Assembly: GCA_965222995.1 (NCBI GenBank) | Contig: OZ244977.1 | Coordinates: forward strand, 2,418,001-2,482,000 | Length of the DNA: 64,000 bases | Reading direction: 5' to 3' | Origin: SB11 sp965222995 | GTDB lineage: Bacteria; Bacteroidota; Bacteroidia; UBA8524 | Shown here: positions 26,252-34,178 of the stretch, piece after piece | Layout of the letters: every line of letters begins with the position of its first letter | Numbering within the stretch: the stretch's first letter is position 1 | Translations under genes and position numbers: made by a program | The notes under the pieces: model-generated | The model's input: the letters and a program-made list of their open reading frames with translations, nothing else | Told to the model about the DNA's origin: nothing | Database searches by the model: none

Positions 26252-26581
26252 CTATTGCGTGTGTATAATGTGATAAACCTTACAATCGCGTTTGCTGATT
26301 TCGATATGTGGTACACCACCCTTCATACCTTCAGGCAAAGTTCCTTCCACTATCCAAATACTATCGTTCTTAAGTTTTGCATGGTAGGGCTTCTTATTTA
26401 AGACATCTTTGCCATATATGGGCAACCAAACTGCTTCAGCTATTTTGATAGCTGTTTTTTCATCAGGCACCACTCCTTCCTCAGGTAAAAAATTACTTTT
26501 TGTTTCTGATTTTATAGAGAAAGCATACACAGATATTGATGCAACAACAATTACCAACAGAAATAGAACTTTACTTTTCAT
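26252..26581 (-). CDS. NTF2-fold immunity-like small exported protein
   Basis: A 109-residue protein with a signal peptide (SISVYAFS) and a core that matches the NTF2-fold immunity type: PDEKTAIKIAEAVWLPIYGKDVLNKKPYHAKLKNDSIWIVEGTLPEG, GGVPHIEISK. Such domains pair with polymorphic toxins. No toxin gene is adjacent here, so the immunity role is only an analogy. It follows the 26589-27848 gene by 7 nt on the same strand, suggesting cotranscription. Confidence 0.65.
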   Translation of the reverse strand: MKSKVLFLLVIVVASISVYAFSIKSETKSNFLPEEGVVPDEKTAIKIAEAVWLPIYGKDVLNKKPYHAKLKNDSIWIVEGTLPEGMKGGVPHIEISKRDCKVYHIIHTQ

Positions 26582-26588
26582 AACAGTA

Positions 26589-27848
26589 TTAGGTTTCTTT
26601 CTTTTTCTTTTTAGCAGAAGGAAATAGCACGTTATTCAATATTAAACGATAGCCCGGTGAATTGGGGTGAAGTGCTAAATCGGTAGGGGGTTCGCCTACA
26701 ATATGCTGATAATCTTCAGGGTCGTGCCCGCCGTAGAAAGTCCATGTGCCTTTACCAGCCTCTCCGTGTATATACCGTGCTTCATTAAGCGATTTATTTT
26801 CGCCCATAATGGTTACACTTGTTTTTACATATTGTTTGTTAAAGGCTGTAGCCTGCCCCATAAAACCTTTTACAATTTTTGTATGGTTTTGGCACAACAT
26901 GGTAGGTACTTGGTCGCTTTTTGCTGAAAACTCAAACAATAAAAACAAATCGTCCTCTTCACCCACACCCCTTGTTCTTGGGTTAACATCAATAGTAGAG
27001 TGTTCGTACTCATAAGGGTTCATCTTCAACTGAAAATCTGTAAAAGCAAAGGTGTTGTTGTAGTTTAGTTTTTTGTTTGCATTTCTATCTGCCGGGTCGC
27101 CGTCAAACATACTTTCGCATATATCCACCCCATCGGCAGCCAAAGCAATATCATAGGTATCGGCTGCACTGCACATTGCAAATAAAAATCCTCCGCCTAA
27201 GGTAAAATCACGAATTTTTTTAGCTACAGCCAGTTTCAATTCACTAACCGTTTTGTAGCCATGTTTTGCCGCCATAGCTTCGGCTTCCTTCACCATTTGC
27301 TGATACCAAGGGGCAAAGCGAAAGCTGGCATAAAACTTACCGTATTGCCCTGTAAAGTCTTCGTGGTGGAGGTGTAACCAATCATAAGTAGGTAGTTTTC
27401 CTTCAAGCACTTCATCATCAAAAACCACATCATAAGGTATCTCTGCATAGGTAAGCACCATGGTTACCGCATCATCCCAAGGCTGTTTGCTCTTGGGTGA
27501 GTACACTGCAATCTTAGGTGCTTTAAGTAGCTGCACCATATCCATATTCGCCTCAGGGTCTTTTATTTCTTCAAGAATACTTGTGTATTTGGCATTGGTT
27601 ATTACCTCGTAGCTAACCCCACGAATACGCAGTTCCTTTTCAAATTTTTCTTGATAAGGAAATGCAAAAGAACCATCGCGATAGTTTAGCAACCAGGCTG
27701 CTTCAATATCATGTTTTAGCACCCAATAAGTAATACCATAAGCTTTTAAATGGTCTTTTTGAGTTTTATCCATAGGCACCAGTATTTGGGTGCCCCATGC
27801 TGAAATAATAGGTGAAAATAATATAAGTGCCGTTACAATAAATCTCAT
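26589..27848 (-). CDS. Conserved exported Bacteroidota protein, often labelled asparagine synthetase B
   Basis: A 419-residue protein with a short N-terminal signal-like stretch and LVPMDKTQKDHLKAYGITYWVLK. It also has KAPKIAVYSPKSKQPWDDAVTMVLTYA, DWLHLHHEDFTGQYGKFY, GGGFLFAMCSA, ESMFDGDPADRN, and GKGTWTFYGGHDPEDYQHIVGEPPTD. From memory these match a conserved Bacteroidota group carrying the name asparagine synthetase B, but I see no N-terminal glutaminase Cys nor the PPi-motif SGGxDS of that enzyme. The cysteine/histidine-rich blocks suggest a hydrolase-like role (inference). It overlaps crcB by 4 nt (ATGA). Confidence 0.75.
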   Translation of the reverse strand: MRFIVTALILFSPIISAWGTQILVPMDKTQKDHLKAYGITYWVLKHDIEAAWLLNYRDGSFAFPYQEKFEKELRIRGVSYEVITNAKYTSILEEIKDPEANMDMVQLLKAPKIAVYSPKSKQPWDDAVTMVLTYAEIPYDVVFDDEVLEGKLPTYDWLHLHHEDFTGQYGKFYASFRFAPWYQQMVKEAEAMAAKHGYKTVSELKLAVAKKIRDFTLGGGFLFAMCSAADTYDIALAADGVDICESMFDGDPADRNANKKLNYNNTFAFTDFQLKMNPYEYEHSTIDVNPRTRGVGEEDDLFLLFEFSAKSDQVPTMLCQNHTKIVKGFMGQATAFNKQYVKTSVTIMGENKSLNEARYIHGEAGKGTWTFYGGHDPEDYQHIVGEPPTDLALHPNSPGYRLILNNVLFPSAKKKKKET

Positions 27849-28213
27849 AGTTGTGAAAGTTTATACCCTGCTAATACTAAAAGTAAACCTGCAATATTTG
27901 TACCCAATACATAATAAACGGCAAGCATAGTGTGCTTATTTTGAAAAAGCTGTATTGTTTCCCACCCAAAGCTTGAAAATGTGGTGAAACCGCCTAAAAA
28001 ACCGATAACTATTAAGGGTAAGTATTGTTTACCTATAGAGTTATTAAGTACAAAGCCCATAACCACACCAATAAGCAAACAACCTATTAGATTAGCTGCA
28101 AAAGTATTCCACGGAAAACGGATACCGCTACTTGCTGGCAAAATTTGACTTATTCCATAGCGTGAAAGTGCACCCAATGCACCCCCGATAAGCACTTGTA
28201 GTATAATGGGCAT
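27845..28213 (-). CDS. crcB: CrcB/FluC fluoride channel
   Basis: A 122-residue four-helix membrane protein: GGALGALSRYG, PWNTFAANLIGCLLIGVVMGF, GFLGGFTTFSSFGWET are family hallmarks (fluoride export as a dual-topology dimer). It shares a 4-nt overlap (ATGA) with the next gene. No fluoride-riboswitch hairpin was seen in the 70 nt upstream. Confidence 0.95.
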   Translation of the reverse strand: MPIILQVLIGGALGALSRYGISQILPASSGIRFPWNTFAANLIGCLLIGVVMGFVLNNSIGKQYLPLIVIGFLGGFTTFSSFGWETIQLFQNKHTMLAVYYVLGTNIAGLLLVLAGYKLSQL

Positions 28214-28283
28214 AATTCAATATTACACATTGCAGTTTATGGCTGCAATTATTTCTTTAATTTCGCAGCTTCAAATCTAAAAT

Positions 28284-29123
28284 ATGCCCTTAGACCAAGA
28301 TTTTGATGAAGTAGTTGAAAGCCCGAAAGAGATGAGCTTTTTTGAGCACTTGGACGAGTTGCGTAAATACATTATCAGGGCATTAGCAGGAGTTGGTGTT
28401 TTTATGGTATTAGCCTTAGCGAATAAAAAAATACTGTTTTGGCATATTATCTTCGCTCCTACCCGACTGGATTTTTGGACTTATAAAATGCTTTGCAAGT
28501 TATCCTATCGCTTTAACGGTACAGATGACTTTTGCATTAAATCAATAGATTACGAACAGTTTAACCCCAAAGTTACAGGGCAACTTACCCAATATTTTAT
28601 GATATCTGCTGTTGCGGGTGTTGTATTGGCTTTTCCCTGGATATTGTACCAGCTTTGGTTATTTATTAAGCCTGCGTTGAGCAAACAAGAAATCAGGTAC
28701 TCAAGGGGCATGATATTTTATTGCAGCTTCTTGTTTTTCTTGGGGGTATTGTTTGGTTATTTTATTCTTACTCCCGTATCGTTAAATTTTTTAGGAAGCT
28801 TCAAGCTTATAGATACCTTGGATAATAAATTTACCACAGAATCAATTATAGGTTTTATTAGTATGCTAACTTTAGCATCAGGTATTATTTTCGAGCTGCC
28901 TATAATTATTTACTTTTTAACCCGCATTGGCATTGTATCTGTTGATTTTTTGAAAAAATACCGCCGCTATGCCATTGTAATAATATTACTACTTTCTGCT
29001 ATTATTACACCTCCCGATGTAGTAAGCCAAGTACTAATGACTATTCCCTTAGCTATATTATACGAAGCAGGAATTGTTATTGCCCGAAGGGTAGAGAAAC
29101 GTAAGGCAAGAGAGGCTGTTTAA
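28284..29123 (+). CDS. tatC: Twin-arginine translocase subunit TatC
   Basis: 279 residues, six membrane segments. N-terminal SFFEHLDELRKYIIRAL is the diagnostic TatC motif (binding of the Tat signal). Also PALSKQEIRYSRGMIFYCSFLFFLGVLFGY and FELPIIIYFLTRIGIV. It is the translocon core for folded proteins. tatA/tatB are not in this window. It is 20 nt ahead of rpiB on the same strand. Confidence 0.96.
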   Translation: MPLDQDFDEVVESPKEMSFFEHLDELRKYIIRALAGVGVFMVLALANKKILFWHIIFAPTRLDFWTYKMLCKLSYRFNGTDDFCIKSIDYEQFNPKVTGQLTQYFMISAVAGVVLAFPWILYQLWLFIKPALSKQEIRYSRGMIFYCSFLFFLGVLFGYFILTPVSLNFLGSFKLIDTLDNKFTTESIIGFISMLTLASGIIFELPIIIYFLTRIGIVSVDFLKKYRRYAIVIILLLSAIITPPDVVSQVLMTIPLAILYEAGIVIARRVEKRKAREAV

Positions 29124-29142
29124 CTTTAAAAAATATTAAAAC

Positions 29143-29574
29143 ATGAAAATAGCTATAGGCAACGACCACGCAGGAACAGAACTTAAATTTAAGGTAATAG
29201 AACGCCTTAAAGCAGCAGGACATGATATACAAAACTTTGGTGCAGATGTTACCAACTCTGTAGACTACCCTGATTTTGTGCACCCTTTAGCCAAGTCTGT
29301 AGTAGCTAAAGAAAACGAACTGGGTATTTTAATTTGCGGTAGCGGCAATGGTGTTTGCATGACTGCCAATAAGTACAGCGAAATACGTGCAGCCCTTTGC
29401 TGGACTAAAGAACTGGGAGAACTAGCCCGCCAACATAATAACGCCAATGTGGTATGCATACCTGCACGATTTGTTACTGAAGATGTTGCTTTTGAAATTA
29501 TTGATGCATTTTTAACTACAGATTTTGAAGGCGGCCGTCACCAACGCAGGGTTGATAAAATTTCACAATGCTAA
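29143..29574 (+). CDS. rpiB: Ribose-5-phosphate isomerase B
   Basis: 143 residues, the standard RpiB length. Motifs: GNDHAGTELK, DYPDFVHPLAKSV, GILICGSGNGVCMTANK (catalytic Cys region) and HNNANVVCIPARF. It interconverts ribose-5-P and ribulose-5-P in the pentose-phosphate pathway. A repeat element follows immediately (29580-29653). Confidence 0.96.
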   Translation: MKIAIGNDHAGTELKFKVIERLKAAGHDIQNFGADVTNSVDYPDFVHPLAKSVVAKENELGILICGSGNGVCMTANKYSEIRAALCWTKELGELARQHNNANVVCIPARFVTEDVAFEIIDAFLTTDFEGGRHQRRVDKISQC

Positions 29575-29579
29575 ATTAT

Positions 29580-29653
29580 CGTCATTACGAGGAGGAACGA
29601 CGAAGTAATCTTTGAGAAAATAAACAGATTGCTTCGCTACACTCGCAATGACG
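29580..29653. repeat. Dispersed inverted repeat, 74-bp copy
   Basis: Termini cgtcattacgag (29580-29591) and ctcgcaatgacg (29642-29653) are inverted copies apart from one mismatch. The interior has gacgaagtaatctt and gattgcttcgc arms. It lies 5 nt after rpiB. A further gtcatcctg tail follows to about 29670. Confidence 0.85.
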
Positions 29654-29712
29654 AAGAACCGTCATCCTGTACAAAATCGAAGGATAAAACTAAAGACTGT
29701 AAACTAAATTAA

Positions 29713-30561
29713 ATGGAGATAAAAAAAGTAGCAATTATAGGGGCAGGCGTAATGGGGGCAGGTATAGCACAAGTTTGTGCCCAAAACGGTTACCCTACCT
29801 ATTTGTATGATATAAACCCTGAAATGCTTACCAAAGCAAAAGAAGGAGTTAATAAAAATTTAGATGGTGCTATTGCTCGCGGTAAAATGAGCGAAGAGCA
29901 AAAAACCGAAGCACTAAGAAATCTTATTTTCACTGAAAATTTTGAAGATTTAAAAGCCGATTTAATTCTTGAAGCTATTGTAGAGCGTTTGGATGTAAAA
30001 GTAAGCTTATTTGAAAAACTGGCTGCCCAAAACTTGGCTGAAACCATACTGGCTACCAATACTTCTACCATACCTATTACACAAATTGCGGCTAAAATAG
30101 AACACCCTGAGCGTATAGTAGGTATACACTTTTTTAACCCTGCCCATATAATGAAGTTGGTTGAGGTAATTGCAGGGGCACAAACCAGCCGTGAAATAGC
30201 ACAAACTGCTAAAACTTTTGTGCAAAGTGTAAAGAAAACACCAATTATGGCTAAAGATGCTCCCGGCTTTATTGTAAACCGAGTTGCCCGCCATTTTTAT
30301 GTAGAAGGACTAAAAGTAGCCGAAGATAATGTGGCTGATTTTGAAACTATAGATGCTTTGGTAGAAAGTAGTGGCTTTAAAATGGGACCTTTTAGGTTGA
30401 TGGATTTAATTGGTGTGGAAACCAATTTTTCGGTAACTAAAAGTATGTTCGAGTTGTTTTACCAAGATGCTAAGTTTCGCCCTAGCCGCATACAGCAACA
30501 AAAAATTGATGCGGGGCACTACGGCCGAAAAACAAAGCGTGGTTTCTACTCGTATGAATAA
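29713..30561 (+). CDS. 3-Hydroxyacyl-CoA (3-hydroxybutyryl-CoA) dehydrogenase
   Basis: 282 residues of the single-domain-pair family. NAD-binding VAIIGAGVMGAGIAQVCAQNGY opens the Rossmann fold. A catalytic region (NPAHIMKLVEVIAG with the active His just before it) and a C-terminal dimer domain follow (KMGPFRLMDLIGVETNF, YGRKTKRGFYSYE). It acts in beta-oxidation or related acyl-CoA chemistry. It is flanked on both sides by copies of the dispersed repeat. Confidence 0.93.
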   Translation: MEIKKVAIIGAGVMGAGIAQVCAQNGYPTYLYDINPEMLTKAKEGVNKNLDGAIARGKMSEEQKTEALRNLIFTENFEDLKADLILEAIVERLDVKVSLFEKLAAQNLAETILATNTSTIPITQIAAKIEHPERIVGIHFFNPAHIMKLVEVIAGAQTSREIAQTAKTFVQSVKKTPIMAKDAPGFIVNRVARHFYVEGLKVAEDNVADFETIDALVESSGFKMGPFRLMDLIGVETNFSVTKSMFELFYQDAKFRPSRIQQQKIDAGHYGRKTKRGFYSYE

Positions 30562-30566
30562 TTCTT

Positions 30567-30641
30567 CGTCATTAAGAGGAGGAACTACGAAGTAATCTTT
30601 GAAAAAAGGAAAAAGATTGCTTCGCTTTGCTCGCAATGACG
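30567..30641. repeat. Dispersed inverted repeat, 75-bp copy
   Basis: cgtcattaagag (30567-30578) and ctcgcaatgacg (30630-30641) with inner arms acgaagtaatctttg and aaaagattgcttcgct. Same family as 29580-29653; it lies between the hydroxyacyl-CoA dehydrogenase and the Rieske-like lipoprotein genes. Confidence 0.83.
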
Positions 30642-30688
30642 GAGATGAAAACAACATTAATCAATAAATAATCGTTTTATACATAAGC

Positions 30689-31171
30689 ATGGTAAAGTTT
30701 AAAAAATTTATAGTATCGGTAGTTATAGCAAGTACATTAGTATTTGTATTGGCACAGTGCGGTAGAGGTGACAACCCCAACCAAAACGATGTACCCCAAG
30801 TACCCGTAAACATTACTGTGAATATGAATTTACCTCAATACCTGATACTTCAATCGCAGGGAGGTTGGGCATACCTCAATGGAGGTGTAAAAGGTATAGT
30901 ACTATACCACCACTACGACGATAATTTTTATGCTCTAGAACGCAATTGCCCTTACCAACCTTTTGATAGTTGTGCTACAGTTACCGTAGAAAATAACAAT
31001 GTTTTTTTGCGTTGCGGAAAGTATAAAAGCGATAACGATACCACGTGGATACCTTGCTGCAACTCGCAATACTCTTTAGAAGCAGGTTTTTTGCTTAGTG
31101 GACCTTCACAATTCCCCCTAACCAATTACCGAGTAGGACGCAGCGGTAATGTTTTGGTAGTTAGTAATTGA
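30689..31171 (+). CDS. Rieske-fold-like lipoprotein without ligand histidines
   Basis: A 160-residue protein with a lipoprotein signal (Cys24 in LAQC). The layout matches a Rieske domain: GIVLYHHYDDNFYALERNCPYQP, CATVTVENNNVFLRCG, then IPCCNSQYSLEAGFLLSGPSQFPLTNYRV, where the closing part is like the usual SRFDLETG..GPAPYPL. However, the CxH motifs read CPY and CCN. The only histidines are at 74-75, before the first cluster loop, so a canonical 2Fe-2S Rieske centre cannot form. It is a Rieske-like fold by inference only. Confidence 0.7.
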   Translation: MVKFKKFIVSVVIASTLVFVLAQCGRGDNPNQNDVPQVPVNITVNMNLPQYLILQSQGGWAYLNGGVKGIVLYHHYDDNFYALERNCPYQPFDSCATVTVENNNVFLRCGKYKSDNDTTWIPCCNSQYSLEAGFLLSGPSQFPLTNYRVGRSGNVLVVSN

Positions 31172-31180
31172 AATTTGGAG

Positions 31181-31561
31181 TTACTTTACAGCTATCACAC
31201 TAATCTCCACATTTACATCTTTAGGTAAGCGAGATACTTGCACGGCTTCACGGGCAGGGAAATCTTTTTCAAAAAACTCTGCATATACCTCGTTTATTTG
31301 GCTGTACTGGTTCATGTCTGCCAAAAAAATAGTGGTTTTAACTACGTTGCTGTAATCCATATCTGCTGCTTTTAGCAGTTCTCCTATATTTTGCATCACT
31401 TGTCGGGTTTCAGCCTCAATGCTATCCAAAACCATTTCGCCTGTTTGGGGTACTATGGCTATTTGTCCGCTACAGTACAATGTATTACCCACTAAAACTG
31501 CTTGGCTGTATGGTCCTATAGGTTTAGGAGCATTAGGTATAACAATTATTTTCTTTTCCAT
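31181..31561 (-). CDS. Rid-family (RidA/YjgF-like) enamine/imine deaminase
   Basis: A 126-residue protein from the ATG at 31561: MEKKIIVIPNAPKPIGPYSQAVLVG, CSGQIAIVPQTGEM, KTTIFLADMNQYSQINEVYAEFF, FPAREAVQVSRLPKDVNVEISVIA. The family removes reactive imines. A longer frame would add a 34-residue lipoprotein-like leader but overlaps the divergent gene at 31603; the normal RidA length supports the internal start. Confidence 0.9.
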   Translation of the reverse strand: MEKKIIVIPNAPKPIGPYSQAVLVGNTLYCSGQIAIVPQTGEMVLDSIEAETRQVMQNIGELLKAADMDYSNVVKTTIFLADMNQYSQINEVYAEFFEKDFPAREAVQVSRLPKDVNVEISVIAVK

Positions 31562-31602
31562 GGTTGGGATATTAGTTTTGTGCTCGTTTGAATTTTTAGT
31601 AC

Positions 31603-32262
31603 ATGAAAATAGGAATAACAGGGTCGCAAAATAGAATAGACGAGTTAAAAGAGAAAATTTCATCGGCAGCAGAGTTAGTTGAAATCAAAAATACGGATTT
31701 GAGCCAAATCAGCTCAATGGGCTTTGATGCCTTTATTGATTTGAATTTTGACGATGCTACTGAGAATTTAAACCACTATTTACAACTACAAATTCCTGTT
31801 TTGTTAAGTGCTGTTAAAACTCAACTAGTAAAAGAATTGGCAGGCAAAAATACCTCTACCCCTATTTTTGGTATTAATGCACTACCTACGTTTATAAACC
31901 GCAGCTTGCTGGAAGCTTCTTTTTATAATGAAGCGAATAAACCCAAACTTGAAGTTCTTGCACAAACGCTAAACTGGGAATGTAAGTGGGTAGACGATAG
32001 AGTGGGTATGGCTACTCCCCGTATTATTTTTATGATAATGAACGAGGCATATTTTACGGTGCAAGAGGGTACTGCCAACAAAGCCGATATTGATACAGGT
32101 ATGAAACTGGGCACTAACTACCCCAATGGTCCTTTTGAGTGGAGCGAGAAAGTAGGTTTGAAAGATGTGTATGAAGTTTTAGAAGCTGTTTACCAAGATA
32201 CGCATGATGAACGTTATAAAATATGCCCCCTTTTGAAAACTAAGTATTACCAAAGTACTTAA
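31603..32262 (+). CDS. 3-Hydroxyacyl-CoA dehydrogenase C-terminal-domain protein
   Basis: A 219-residue protein that resembles the 3HCDH dimerisation domain in its second half: WVDDRVGMATPRIIFMIMNEAYFTVQEGTAN, GTNYPNGPFEWSEKVGL, VYEVLEAVYQDTHDERYKICPLL. The N-terminal 100 residues (MKIGITGSQNRIDEL...) have no GxGxxG, so NAD-binding is unlikely. Function uncertain; possibly a non-catalytic partner of fatty-acid oxidation. The convergent gene at 32259 overlaps its stop by 4 nt. Confidence 0.78.
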   Translation: MKIGITGSQNRIDELKEKISSAAELVEIKNTDLSQISSMGFDAFIDLNFDDATENLNHYLQLQIPVLLSAVKTQLVKELAGKNTSTPIFGINALPTFINRSLLEASFYNEANKPKLEVLAQTLNWECKWVDDRVGMATPRIIFMIMNEAYFTVQEGTANKADIDTGMKLGTNYPNGPFEWSEKVGLKDVYEVLEAVYQDTHDERYKICPLLKTKYYQST

Positions 32263-32963
32263 TTGCTAAATCCACCGCCTCCAATAGTAATGCCTATATG
32301 AAAACTATTTATACTTCCCATATTGGCTACACTACTTCCATTAGTTTTAAATTCCCATTTTGTTGAGGGGAAAAAGTTTGCTTTAACAACTAACCCTAAC
32401 AAAAAACCACTTTTTACAACTTCATTATCATTTTTACCGGTAAAAAGCCTGTGCACTCCTGCTCCTAACTCAAAACCTGTACCCCTTTGGTTTACTTCTT
32501 CACTTATTCTTACTGTTTGCGAAGGTCCGAAACTTATTGTTCTGGCAACTATCCACTCATTTCTTGTAATTGTTAAACTTCCTCCTCGCCCGCCAACTCC
32601 AGTAAAAGCATATACCTTTGTTCTCGGCTTCTCTAATACTAAATAACCTACGTTAATAAACCTTCCGCTTACTTTTAAAGTAACTCCGCCAACCTCTGTG
32701 CCTCCTGTAAATGTAGCGGTATAGCCTCCCGCCCCAATTAAAATTTTTTTATATAGCCCAAAAACTCTTATTCCTGCATTTGTACCTTGGGAGTTAAAAG
32801 TAAACTCATTTCCCAATAGAGCATCTTCTTGTAAACGATTCTCTAGTTTTGCATTTGAAAAGGATGATAAACCAACTGTAACAAAACCAAACCCACCTAT
32901 TTTCTGTGCTTTAGTTATTACTGAACAAAGCAGGAATATACCTAGGGTTATTAATTTTTTCAT
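32259..32963 (-). CDS. Exported glycine-rich beta-barrel-like protein (paralogue A)
   Basis: About 234 residues from the ATG at 32963 (the start before the signal MKKLITLGIFLLCS). Repeated VGLSSF, GAGGYTATFTGG, VGGRGGSLTI, and a C-terminal SFHIGITIGGGGFSN fit a small outer-membrane barrel. It is clearly paralogous with 33063-33758: both share the layout ALLGNEFTF/TLLGNGFTF, the VGYLVLEKP/VGYFLMKKP pair and the C-terminal ITIGGGGF. Function unknown. Confidence 0.75.
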   Translation of the reverse strand: MKKLITLGIFLLCSVITKAQKIGGFGFVTVGLSSFSNAKLENRLQEDALLGNEFTFNSQGTNAGIRVFGLYKKILIGAGGYTATFTGGTEVGGVTLKVSGRFINVGYLVLEKPRTKVYAFTGVGGRGGSLTITRNEWIVARTISFGPSQTVRISEEVNQRGTGFELGAGVHRLFTGKNDNEVVKSGFLLGLVVKANFFPSTKWEFKTNGSSVANMGSINSFHIGITIGGGGFSN

Positions 32964-33012
32964 TACAGTTTTTCCAAAAGTACAATGACTTTTTTTGATT
33001 TCACTAAACAAA

Positions 33013-33038
33013 AAAGCCCCGACTAATGCCGAGGCTTT
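33013..33038 (-). terminator. Hairpin terminator between the paralogous genes
   Basis: On the minus strand agcctcg (33037-33031) pairs with cggggct (33021-33015; one G-U), with loop gcattagt, followed by a T run. It ends transcription of paralogue B (33063-33758). Confidence 0.75.
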
Positions 33039-33062
33039 CTTATTAAACTAATCTTTCTTTTT

Positions 33063-33758
33063 CTATTTAAATCCACCACCACCAATGGTAAGTCCAATAT
33101 AAAAGCTACTCATATTACCCATATTGGTTACATTGGTTCCGTTTGCTTCAAACTCCCACTCGCTTGATGGGAAAAAATTTGCCCCGGCTAAAAGCCCTAC
33201 CATAAAGCCACCGCTTCCGCTTTCATCGGTTTGCCCAATTACAAATTGGTTTATACCTATTCCAAACTCAAAACCGAAACCTCCCTGGTTTACCTGACGG
33301 TTTTCGTTTGCTGAAATAATCTGGTTCGGAGCAAAGCTCATAGATAATGCACTGGTGTTAGTTACTTTAAGGCTTCCTCCACCTCCACCAAAACCTACAA
33401 ATGTATACAGTTGTGTTTGAGGTTTTTTCATTAAAAAGTATCCCACATCAAAAAAACCGCCACCAATACTAAGGCGTGCCTCCCCTGCATTGGTACTCCC
33501 TGTAAATGAACTACCGTAGCCACCGCCACCCATTAAAAAATTACCAAATACGGCTAATCCTCTACCGCCTAAGTGCAATCCCGGGTTGTTAAATGTAAAA
33601 CCATTGCCCAATAGTGTTGCCCCTTGTAAGCGGCTTTGTACCTTAGTGTTGGTATTACCTGCAACTCCTGCAACAAAATACCCTAACCCTCCGTTTGATT
33701 GTGCATCGGCAGCAAATACACATAATGATAATGAAAGTAAGATAAGTGCTTTTTTCAT
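33063..33758 (-). CDS. Exported glycine-rich beta-barrel-like protein (paralogue B)
   Basis: About 231 residues from the ATG at 33758 (signal MKKALILLSLSLCVFAADAQ; an upstream in-frame ATG gives six more residues). Glycine/serine/phenylalanine-rich strands such as GGGGYGSSFTGSTNAGEARLSIG and VGFGGGGGSLKV end in SSFYIGLTIGGGGFK. It is a tandem duplicate of paralogue A with about 40% visible similarity by eye. It probably arose by local duplication. Function unknown. Confidence 0.75.
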   Translation of the reverse strand: MKKALILLSLSLCVFAADAQSNGGLGYFVAGVAGNTNTKVQSRLQGATLLGNGFTFNNPGLHLGGRGLAVFGNFLMGGGGYGSSFTGSTNAGEARLSIGGGFFDVGYFLMKKPQTQLYTFVGFGGGGGSLKVTNTSALSMSFAPNQIISANENRQVNQGGFGFEFGIGINQFVIGQTDESGSGGFMVGLLAGANFFPSSEWEFEANGTNVTNMGNMSSFYIGLTIGGGGFK

Positions 33759-33830
33759 AGCTGTTTTTTTATTCAAAGTTCTTGTTTGTTATGTTTTTTA
33801 AAAAAATGATTCCTTTTAATTTTAATCTTC

Positions 33831-34178
33831 TTATTGTATAGGTGAAAACGATATTTCATCGTCTTCACTAGCTTGCTTTTTTACATCTTCAACAGGGCTA
33901 ATATATTCTTGTATGGCTTTTACATATACTTCAAATGCATTAACTCCTTGCCCGGTAATTTTGCAAATGGTAAGCGGATAATTATTTTGAAATTTTTTCT
34001 CTACGTCAATATAACCCGCTTCTTTAAGTTTGGTTATTTGTACACTCAAATTTCCTGCCGTAGCTTCAGTGGTTTCTTTTATGTATTTAAAATCGGCTTC
34101 TTTAACCCCAATGAGCAGCGATACAACTGCTAAGCGCAAAGGCGAGTGCAAAAGCGGATCTAACTCTTTAAATGGCAT
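33831..34178 (-). CDS. Winged-helix transcriptional regulator
   Basis: A 115-residue single-domain winged-helix protein: SPLRLAVVSLLIGVKEADFKYIKETTEATAGNLSVQITKLKEAGYIDVEKKF is a MarR/ArsR-like helix-turn-helix, followed by KITGQGVNAFEVYVKAIQEY. It overlaps the upstream membrane-protein gene by 11 nt and is likely cotranscribed with it. Probable target: its own operon (inference). Confidence 0.88.
   Translation of the reverse strand: MPFKELDPLLHSPLRLAVVSLLIGVKEADFKYIKETTEATAGNLSVQITKLKEAGYIDVEKKFQNNYPLTICKITGQGVNAFEVYVKAIQEYISPVEDVKKQASEDDEISFSPIQ

Noticed and set aside
28214..28283. Fluoride riboswitch upstream of crcB
   Set aside because: Only about 70 nt, with no hairpin of the expected conserved core seen on either strand.
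32963..33011. Longer start for the 32259 gene (MFSEIKKSHCTFGKTV...)
   Set aside because: It places 16 residues before a clean signal peptide start; the downstream ATG at 32963 gives a standard exported protein.
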